DNA from: an uncultured Eubacteriales bacterium | Lineage (GTDB): Bacteria > Bacillota > Clostridia > Oscillospirales > Oscillospiraceae | DNA length: 25,310 bases | NCBI GenBank assembly: GCA_900555735.1 | Contig: USMI01000013.1 | Span: 1-25,310, forward strand | Reading direction: 5' to 3' | Part shown: positions 20,835 through 25,310 of the stretch, piece by piece | How the letters are laid out: each line of letters starts with the position of its first letter | Position numbering within the stretch: the first letter of the stretch is position 1 | The notes under the pieces: model-generated | The model's database searches: none | The model's input: the letters and a program-made list of their open reading frames with translations, nothing else | What the model was told of the DNA's origin: nothing | Program-made: the position numbers and the translations under genes

Positions 20835-22433
20835 TTACGCCTCGGGACCAGCCTTGACCAGAGCCTTACCGGCCTCGTTGGTCTCATACTTGGCGAAGTT
20901 CTTCACGAAGCGGCTGGCCAGATCCTGTGCCTTGGTCTCCCACTCGGCGGCGTCGGCATAGGTGTCGCGGGGATCGAGGATGGCGGGATCCACACCGGGC
21001 AGCGCGGTAGGCACCTCAAAGTTGAAGTGGGGGATCATCTTGGTGGGCGCGGTCTTGATGGCGCCGGACAGGATGGCGTCAATGATACCGCGGGTATCCT
21101 TGATGGAGATACGCTTGCCGGTGCCGTTCCAGCCGGTGTTGACCAGATACGCCTTGGCGCCGGACAGCTCCATCTTCTTCACCAGCTCCTCGGCATACTT
21201 GGTGGGATGCAGCTCCAGAAATGCCTGACCAAAGCAGGCGGAGAAGGTGGGCGTGGGCTCGGTGATGCCCCGCTCGGTACCGGCCAGCTTGGCGGTGAAG
21301 CCAGACAGGAAGTAGTACTGGGTCTGCTCCGGGGTCAGGATGGACACGGGAGGCAGCACGCCGAAGGCGTCGGCGGACAGGAAGATCACGTTCTTCGCGG
21401 CGGGAGCGGCGGAGATGGGACGCACGATGTTCTTGATATGGTCGATGGGATAGCTGACGCGGGTATTCTCGGTGACGGACTTGTCGTTGAAGTCGATCTT
21501 ACCGTTCTCGTCCACGGTGACGTTCTCCAGCAGAGCGTCGCGGCGGATGGCGTTGTAGATGTCAGGCTCGGAATCCTTGTCCAGATTTATGACCTTGGCA
21601 TAGCAGCCGCCCTCGAAGTTGAAGACGCCGTTGTTGTCCCAGCCGTGCTCGTCGTCGCCGATCAGCAGACGCTTGGGGTCGGTGGACAGGGTGGTCTTGC
21701 CGGTGCCGGACAGGCCGAAGAAGATGGCGGTATTCTCGCCGTTCATGTCGGTGTTGGCGGAGCAGTGCATGGAGGCGATGCCCTTCAGAGGCAGATAGTA
21801 GTTCATCATGGAGAACATACCCTTCTTCATCTCGCCGCCGTACCAGGTGTTGATGATGACCTGCTCACGTGAAGTGATGTTGAAGGCCACACAGGTCTCG
21901 GAGTTCAGACCCAGCTCCTTGAAATCCTCCACCTTGGCCTTGGAGGCGTTATAGACCACGAAGTCCGGCTCGAAGTTCGCCAGTTCCTCGGCGGTGGGCT
22001 TGATGAACATATTCTCCACGAAGTGGGCCTGCCATGCCACCTCCATGATGAAGCGGACGGCCATGCGTGTGTCCTTGTTGGCACCGCAGAAGGCGTCCAC
22101 CACGAACAGGCGCTTGTTGCACAGCTCGTTGACGGCGATATCCTTCACCTTGGCCCACACATCCTCGCTCATGGGATGGTTGTCGTTCTTATAGCCCTCC
22201 GTGGTCCACCACACGGTGTCCTTGGAATTCTCGTCCATGACGATATACTTATCCTTAGGAGAGCGGCCGGTGTAGATGCCGGTCATCACGTTCACGGCAT
22301 CCAGCTCAGTGACCTGACCGACCTCATAGCCGGTCAGCTCCTTTTTGGTCTCTTCGGCAAAGAGTGCTTCATAGGAGGGGTTATAGACGATTTCGCTTAC
22401 GCCGGTGATACCGTACTTTTTCAGATCGATCAT
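20835..22433 (-). CDS. pckA: Phosphoenolpyruvate carboxykinase (ATP)
   Basis: The 532-residue enzyme interconverts oxaloacetate plus ATP with phosphoenolpyruvate, CO2 and ADP. In gut anaerobes it often runs towards oxaloacetate. All signatures are present: YTGRSPKDKYIV (substrate Arg), NTWYGGEMKKGMFSMMNY with the metal-binding Lys/His region, P-loop GLSGTGKTTLS (240-250), IGDDEHGW and the later SGFTAKLAGTERG. Length is typical. I place the start at the ATG at 22433 because AAAAGGAG lies 7 nt upstream; the reading frame's earlier ATG at 22451 overlaps that site. Monocistronic, with a long 5' UTR containing an inverted repeat. Confidence 0.97.
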   Translation of the reverse strand: MIDLKKYGITGVSEIVYNPSYEALFAEETKKELTGYEVGQVTELDAVNVMTGIYTGRSPKDKYIVMDENSKDTVWWTTEGYKNDNHPMSEDVWAKVKDIAVNELCNKRLFVVDAFCGANKDTRMAVRFIMEVAWQAHFVENMFIKPTAEELANFEPDFVVYNASKAKVEDFKELGLNSETCVAFNITSREQVIINTWYGGEMKKGMFSMMNYYLPLKGIASMHCSANTDMNGENTAIFFGLSGTGKTTLSTDPKRLLIGDDEHGWDNNGVFNFEGGCYAKVINLDKDSEPDIYNAIRRDALLENVTVDENGKIDFNDKSVTENTRVSYPIDHIKNIVRPISAAPAAKNVIFLSADAFGVLPPVSILTPEQTQYYFLSGFTAKLAGTERGITEPTPTFSACFGQAFLELHPTKYAEELVKKMELSGAKAYLVNTGWNGTGKRISIKDTRGIIDAILSGAIKTAPTKMIPHFNFEVPTALPGVDPAILDPRDTYADAAEWETKAQDLASRFVKNFAKYETNEAGKALVKAGPEA

Positions 22434-22478
22434 GTTTATGCTCCTTTTCATTTATTGTCAATCAATTATACTTGTATG

Positions 22479-22495
22479 GAATGTCCCCCACATTC
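22479..22495. repeat. Perfect inverted repeat in the pckA leader (possible operator or RNA hairpin)
   Basis: GAATGT-CCCCC-ACATTC is a perfect 6-5-6 inverted repeat. It lies between two TATAAT sequences in front of pckA, so it could be an operator downstream of the distal promoter, or a leader hairpin. Confidence 0.45.
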
Positions 22496-22507
22496 AGGGT
22501 TACCGTT

Positions 22508-22513
22508 ATTATA
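22508..22513 (-). promoter_or_regulatory. -10 element of the main pckA promoter
   Basis: On the minus strand TGGTATAAT (extended -10) ends at 22508, with a poor -35 upstream. A second TATAAT (22470 to 22465) lies closer to the gene and may be an alternative start. Confidence 0.5.
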
Positions 22514-22588
22514 CCACAGCTTTTTGGGATATTCCATTGTTCAAACCGTATAAAAATCTTACAATACTTTAGACAACCTAACAAATAA

Positions 22589-23389
22589 TTAGCGCTGTGG
22601 ATGATTCCCTTTGGCAAAATACAACAGTGCCTCCAGCACACCGCCGCCCACGGCCAGCGCCTTATCGGAGGCAGTATAGCAATACTCCTCTTTGCAGCGA
22701 GGGTCCACGTCGCCGGACTTCATCCCCTTATGGACCGGCGTTCCGTCCACCAGAAGGCCCCGCAGCACGCCGTCAATGGTGCAGACCATAGGCTTTCCGT
22801 TCACCTCGCCTGCCACGTCACCGGACTTGACCTGCGCGCCGATATCCAGCACCGTATGAAAAATGCCGTCGTCCGGCGCACGCAGCACCCGCTCACCGGC
22901 GTAGCCGCCGATCAGGCCGGGAATATTGGTGTTGGGCAGGGCGCTGCCCTCGTAGATCACCCGCCCCAGCGTGTGACCCCGCATGGTCTCCACCACCGCG
23001 TGGCAGTCCTCCCCCGCCGTAAAGCCGGGTCCAATGCCCACCACAATGGGCGCATCCGTGATCTTCGTACCCAGATTCCGCTTGGCCAGAATGGCGTCCA
23101 CCAGCGCGTCAGGCTGCAGCGCCTTCCGGCAGGCGCAGTCCGGATCGGCCAGCACCGGGATATCCCCCTGCGCCGCGATCTCCTCCGCCGCCGGGACATC
23201 CGCCGCGTAAACGGCGCGGACGCTCTCCACCTCCGTCTCGCCGTGGACGATAGCCTGAGAAAAACAGACCGTGCGGCGGATGGCCGTGGGCTTGGGCAGA
23301 TCCGTCATGAACACCTGTATCCGGGCGCGGTAAAGCCGCAGGGCGATACCGGTGGCAATATCCCCCGCTCCTCTGATCAACACGCGCAT
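22589..23389 (-). CDS. yqeB: Selenium-dependent molybdenum hydroxylase maturation protein YqeB
   Basis: A 266-residue protein of the EF2563/YqeB family. It opens with a Rossmann-like MRVLIRGAGDIATGIALRLYRA, followed by TDLPKPTAIRRTVCFSQAI and the conserved VVGIGPGFTAGEDCHAVVETMRGH; a Cys pair, DCAC, lies near 104-107. The family occurs with selenium-dependent molybdenum hydroxylases (xanthine dehydrogenase type) and is thought to help mature their labile selenium cofactor. No hydroxylase or other maturation genes are in the window, so this gene stands apart from its usual cluster. GGGAGG precedes the ATG. It diverges from a ModE-like regulator. Confidence 0.92.
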   Translation of the reverse strand: MRVLIRGAGDIATGIALRLYRARIQVFMTDLPKPTAIRRTVCFSQAIVHGETEVESVRAVYAADVPAAEEIAAQGDIPVLADPDCACRKALQPDALVDAILAKRNLGTKITDAPIVVGIGPGFTAGEDCHAVVETMRGHTLGRVIYEGSALPNTNIPGLIGGYAGERVLRAPDDGIFHTVLDIGAQVKSGDVAGEVNGKPMVCTIDGVLRGLLVDGTPVHKGMKSGDVDPRCKEEYCYTASDKALAVGGGVLEALLYFAKGNHPQR

Positions 23390-23413
23390 AGGCGCACCTC
23401 CCTACCGTTTCTT

Positions 23414-23426
23414 TTTCATGAGAATA
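23414..23426. repeat. Left copy of a 13-bp inverted motif at the yqeB promoter
   Basis: TTTCATGAGAATA is the exact reverse complement of 23486-23498. Read leftward it covers the yqeB -10 (TATTCT) and the start-site region. Candidate operator half. Confidence 0.6.
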
Positions 23427-23449
23427 ACACTTCCCGCGGAGATAGTCAA
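23421..23449 (-). promoter_or_regulatory. Promoter of yqeB
   Basis: On the minus strand TTGACT (23449 to 23444), a 17-nt spacer and TATTCT (23426 to 23421). Confidence 0.7.
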
Positions 23450-23457
23450 TTGTGACC

Positions 23458-23486
23458 TTGACGACCGGCGCTCCTGCTGGTACAAT
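23458..23486 (+). promoter_or_regulatory. Promoter of the ModE-like gene, giving a leaderless transcript
   Basis: TTGACG (23458-23463), a 17-nt spacer and TACAAT (23481-23486). The expected start site, about 7 nt beyond the -10, is the A of the ATG at 23493. No ribosome binding site is present. Confidence 0.65.
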
Positions 23487-23498
23487 ATTCTCATGAAA
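23486..23498. repeat. Right copy of the 13-bp inverted motif at the ModE-like start
   Basis: TATTCTCATGAAA overlaps the last base of the -10, the predicted start site and the first codons of the ModE-like gene, and matches the complement of 23414-23426 exactly. Confidence 0.6.
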
Positions 23499-23849
23499 GA
23501 ATTACGCTACAATCTATCCTGCCGCCTGTTCACCGACGCCAAGTGCTTCGGCCCCGGCGTTGCCCAGCTGCTGCACCGTGTGGAGCGGCTCCATTCCCTG
23601 CGCGCCGCCGCGCTGGAGATGGAGATGGCCTATTCCAAGGCGTGGACCGTCATCAAGAACGCGGAAAACGCCCTGGGCTTCAAGCTGCTGGACTCCACCG
23701 CCGGCGGAAAGCACGGCGGCGGCGCCACCCTGACACCGGAGGGCAAGGCCCTGCTGACGGCCTATGACCAGTTCTGTCAGGAGCTGCGCGACTGCGGCGA
23801 CAGGCTGTTTGCTGAAAAATTCGCCCCGTTTATGGATTTCAAAGTATAA
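23493..23849 (+). CDS. ModE/LysR-type winged-helix transcriptional regulator (DNA-binding domain only)
   Basis: The 118-residue protein consists essentially of one winged-helix domain: LHRVERLHSLRAAALEMEMAYSKAWTVIKNAE, seen as RAAALEMEMAYSKAWTVI, then LGFKLLDSTAGGKHGGGATLTPEGKALL. This is the LysR/ModE N-terminal pattern. There is no molybdate-binding (TOBE) domain, so if it senses molybdenum it does so indirectly. The frame is open from 23352, but the promoter places transcription start at the ATG at 23493, so translation is probably leaderless. It diverges from yqeB, and a 13-bp motif shared by both promoters is its likely binding site. Its stop lies inside a terminator. Confidence 0.85.
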   Translation: MKELRYNLSCRLFTDAKCFGPGVAQLLHRVERLHSLRAAALEMEMAYSKAWTVIKNAENALGFKLLDSTAGGKHGGGATLTPEGKALLTAYDQFCQELRDCGDRLFAEKFAPFMDFKV

Positions 23850-23893
23850 AAAGAAGTCCTCCGGCCGGGCCGGAGGACTTCTTTTTATACTTT
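23841..23893. terminator. 53-bp palindromic bidirectional terminator including the ModE-like stop codon
   Basis: Arms of 26 bases (AAAGTATAAAAAG ... CCTCCGGCC) are perfectly complementary around one central base. The rightward side has CTTTTTATAC. The ModE-like TAA (23847-23849) is inside the left arm, and the convergent XRE gene ends shortly after. Confidence 0.85.
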
Positions 23894-23916
23894 GAACGAC
23901 GATCCTGCCAAAAGCG

Positions 23917-24129
23917 TCAACCGTTCATGTTGGGGTCATCCGTCCGCCCCAACAGATAATCCAGTGATACCTGAAAATAATCCGCGATCGCGATCAATGT
24001 CTCATATCCGGCCTCCCGTTCCCTGTTCTCATACCGGCTGATGCTGTTCTGGCTCATGCTCAATTCCATCGCCAGTCTCACTTGGGACAGGTGCCTTGCC
24101 TCACGCAGCTCTTTCAATCGAAAAACCAT
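23917..24129 (-). CDS. XRE-family (Cro/CI-type) HTH regulator
   Basis: A 70-residue regulator with one helix-turn-helix (about 4-58): LKELREARHLSQVRLAME, then MSQNSISRYENREREAGYETL and IADYFQVSLDYLLGR. The LGRTDD tail is typical, and there is no sensory domain. I use the ATG at 24129, preceded by AAGGAGG; the longer frame to 24171 would run through an operator. It diverges from two membrane-protein genes, and two 15-bp palindromic sites between them are probably its operators, so it likely represses the membrane operon and itself. Confidence 0.93.
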   Translation of the reverse strand: MVFRLKELREARHLSQVRLAMELSMSQNSISRYENREREAGYETLIAIADYFQVSLDYLLGRTDDPNMNG

Positions 24130-24139
24130 ACATTCCTCC

Positions 24140-24168
24140 TTGACAAGAGGATACCAAAATGGTATATT
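24140..24168 (+). promoter_or_regulatory. Promoter of the membrane-protein operon
   Basis: A perfect TTGACA (24140-24145), a 17-nt spacer and TATATT (24163-24168). The spacer is almost filled by the first operator. Confidence 0.75.
24151..24165. promoter_or_regulatory. Operator O1 for the XRE regulator
   Basis: ATACCA-AAA-TGGTAT is a perfect palindrome with a 3-base centre, lying between the -35 and -10 of the rightward promoter, so a bound repressor would block polymerase. Confidence 0.7.
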
Positions 24169-24174
24169 CACAAT

Positions 24175-24189
24175 ATCCCATTTTGGTAT
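24175..24189. promoter_or_regulatory. Operator O2 for the XRE regulator
   Basis: ATCCCA-TTT-TGGTAT differs from the complement of O1 at one base. It covers the expected start site and is 24 bp centre-to-centre from O1, which would allow cooperative binding on one face of the helix. Confidence 0.65.
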
Positions 24190-24214
24190 ATTTTAAGCAG
24201 AAGGAGAAAAAAGA

Positions 24215-24589
24215 ATGACAGAAAAACTATTTGGTGAAACCCCGGAGGAACAGTACCAATATCTCAAGCCTCGTCTGACTGCGGCAGCCGCGGCGGTCAT
24301 CATTTCCCTTATCGGTCTGCTGCTGCAGCTTCTGCACCTTGGTTTTGGCGGAACGGTGCTCCGCATCGGCACGATCCTGTTGGCCATCGTTATGCTTGTT
24401 TTCGGTTGGGCCATACTGCGGGGCTTTTTCGGCGTTGCGTCGCTGGGCGTTCTGTTTTCCAATAATGTTGTGCTGGGCGTGATCATCTTTGTGCTGTACA
24501 TCACATTGGGATACTTCGGCGGCCTTATCGTGGCGGTCATTGGTCTCTGCCGTTTTCTGGTACTGATGAAGGAACGAAAGAACCTCTGA
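24215..24589 (+). CDS. Unrecognised 124-aa membrane protein
   Basis: A small polytopic membrane protein with three or four hydrophobic segments (about 19-42, 48-68, 72-84 and 85-116), a short soluble N-terminus (MTEKLFGETPEEQYQYL) and a Lys/Arg tail (LMKERKNL), which should be cytoplasmic. I see no catalytic motif, and the aromatic/Gly-rich last helix is not diagnostic. AGAAGGAG lies upstream of the ATG. It is first in an operon repressed, by inference, by the divergent XRE protein. The next gene starts 2 bases after its stop, so the two products are probably made together and may form a complex. Confidence 0.8.
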   Translation: MTEKLFGETPEEQYQYLKPRLTAAAAAVIISLIGLLLQLLHLGFGGTVLRIGTILLAIVMLVFGWAILRGFFGVASLGVLFSNNVVLGVIIFVLYITLGYFGGLIVAVIGLCRFLVLMKERKNL

Positions 24590-24590
24590 G

Positions 24591-25178
24591 ATGGGCTTTT
24601 ACGACGCAAAAGGCTATTGGCGCAGCGAAGGCGAAGGTTTCTTCGATTCAAAGGGGTATTGGGTCGATCCCGGCGGCTCATTCTATGACGGGCTTGGTTA
24701 TCTCCGAAGCCCCGGCGATAGCTTCTATGACGCAAAAGGATATCTGGTAAGACCCGGAGAAGCCTTCTTTGATGGCCGCGGTCACCTGCAGTATCCGCCC
24801 GGCACGATCGGAACCGGAAGCAGGCTCTCTATGTGGTGCCTCTTTCTGTTGGCGCTCCCTGTCATCCTTCTTTGGATGGTGACCGCCGTTCTGATCCAAT
24901 GGATCGCCTCGCATCTGTATCTGGTTTTCTTCGGATATCTGGCTCTGAACGCGGTCATATGCGGTGTGGTAACAAAAATAAAAAAGCACCGAGGCTTTCG
25001 TGTCGTACTGAGCTTTGCCGGAAACTACACCGGTATGCTGTCCTTCATCTATATCACGCTGATCTACGCGATACCATATGTTGCCCGTCATAATGGAAGT
25101 CTCGGAAGCCTTTTGGAATTTGCCGCAGCGCTGGCCGTCGGATGTGCCATTGTCATGATCTTGCAATTTTTTAATTAA
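24591..25178 (+). CDS. Unrecognised membrane protein with five 14-residue FYDxKGY repeats
   Basis: The 195-residue protein has a soluble N-terminal third made of five tandem repeats of exactly 14 residues (3-72), consensus F-[YF]-D-x-x-G-[YH]-[WL]-x-x-x-G-x-x, then four membrane segments (about 80-100, 104-125, 135-158 and 170-192). The basic loop KIKKHRGFR between segments 2 and 3 suggests it and the repeats face the cytoplasm. The repeats loosely resemble MORN or cell-wall-binding repeats (the FD-x-x-G-Y core) but match neither fully. The ATG follows the previous stop by one base, so translation is coupled. No promoter is visible between them. Function unknown. Confidence 0.82.
   Translation: MGFYDAKGYWRSEGEGFFDSKGYWVDPGGSFYDGLGYLRSPGDSFYDAKGYLVRPGEAFFDGRGHLQYPPGTIGTGSRLSMWCLFLLALPVILLWMVTAVLIQWIASHLYLVFFGYLALNAVICGVVTKIKKHRGFRVVLSFAGNYTGMLSFIYITLIYAIPYVARHNGSLGSLLEFAAALAVGCAIVMILQFFN
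24597..24806 (+). repeat. Five in-frame 42-bp repeat units encoding 14-residue repeats
   Basis: Units start at 24597, 24639, 24681, 24723 and 24765. Protein units are FYDAKGYWRSEGEG, FFDSKGYWVDPGGS, FYDGLGYLRSPGDS, FYDAKGYLVRPGEA and FFDGRGHLQYPPGT. The DNA has diverged at synonymous positions, so this is an old protein-level repeat rather than a recent DNA expansion. Confidence 0.85.
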
Positions 25179-25235
25179 TGTGCACTGAATAACAGAAAAA
25201 GCCTTATATTTCAATCGATAGAAGCCAATCCGTGG

Positions 25236-25241
25236 TATAAT
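25236..25241 (+). promoter_or_regulatory. -10 element for the right-edge gene
   Basis: TGGTATAAT (extended -10) ends at 25241, with a weak -35 region. Start near 25248, leaving a leader of about 49 nt before the ATG at 25297. I see no distinct terminator between 25178 and this promoter. Confidence 0.55.
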
Positions 25242-25296
25242 TGGAGCAGGGAAAATGGCAAAAATCCAGCAAAAACCTTGCACTCGGAGGGCAACT

Positions 25297-25310
25297 ATGT
25301 ATCGTTACAG
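25297..25310 (+). CDS. Partial CDS, first four codons only
   Basis: ATG TAT CGT TAC follows CGGAGG (25285-25290) at good spacing and has a promoter upstream, so a gene starts here and runs out of the window. Only MYRY can be read, which says nothing about function. Confidence 0.5.

Noticed and set aside
24597..24806. The 42-bp periodic stretch as a CRISPR-like or recent tandem DNA repeat
   Set aside because: Units are contiguous, in frame and differ at many synonymous positions; there are no spacers. It is a protein repeat.

Overview
The window looks like chromosomal core DNA of an endospore-forming, GC-rich anaerobic Clostridia member, most likely a gut Oscillospiraceae relative (Flavonifractor/Oscillibacter-like). 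I base this on family content read from the translations. There are sporulation genes (a SpoIVFA/SpoIVFB-like pair, CwlD, CotJ proteins), Firmicutes-type AGGAGG ribosome binding sites with occasional TTG/GTG starts, sigma-A-like promoters with 17-nt spacers, ATP-type PEP carboxykinase, a YqeB-type selenium/molybdenum hydroxylase maturation protein and a class B sortase. I see no rRNA, tRNA, CRISPR, IS element or phage module.

Layout, left to right. (1) 1-155: the 5' end of a leftward gene, probably signal peptidase I by position, behind rplS (L19), which has its own promoter, leader hairpin and terminator. (2) 776-4725: leftward operon spoIVFA-like (M23), spoIVFB-like (M50), TIGR03960 radical SAM, TIGR03936/DUF2344, preceded by a sigma-E-like promoter. 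(3) 4841-7490: leftward cwlD, radA and an unrecognised 178-aa gene. (4) 7640-8805: rightward spore-coat operon in which cotJA and cotJB are one fused ORF, followed by cotJC. (5) 8902-10630: an exo/endonuclease/phosphatase-family protein and a rhomboid protease, diverging from promoters that share one palindromic -10. (6) 10930-12444: cstA, behind a cre-like site. (7) 12571-14359: leftward operon of a nucleoside kinase, a cytidylate-kinase-like protein and a tiny ferredoxin-thioredoxin-reductase-like Cys protein. (8) Threonine aldolase family gene diverging from a class B sortase gene. (9) 16776-20239: a CrtO-like acyltransferase plus a UgtP/MGDG-synthase-like glycosyltransferase, next to an OmpR-type response regulator and its histidine kinase. 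(10) 20385-22433: a small unknown gene and pckA. (11) 22589-23849: yqeB diverging from a ModE-like regulator. (12) 23917-25178: an XRE repressor diverging from two unrecognised membrane-protein genes, one with five perfect-period 14-residue repeats. A new rightward gene begins at 25297.

The most informative findings are regulatory. Three TCAAC-like boxes at an exact 11-bp period sit at identical distance from the -10 of both the two-component operon and the neighbouring acyltransferase/glycosyltransferase operon, so the kinase/regulator pair probably controls an envelope glycolipid operon. The ModE-like gene appears to be leaderless and shares an exact 13-bp inverted motif with the divergent yqeB promoter. 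The XRE/membrane-protein locus has two near-identical 15-bp operators, one filling the -35/-10 spacer. That locus (23917-25178) is the best candidate here for an undescribed system.

All family calls are by eye from translated sequence; no database search was run.
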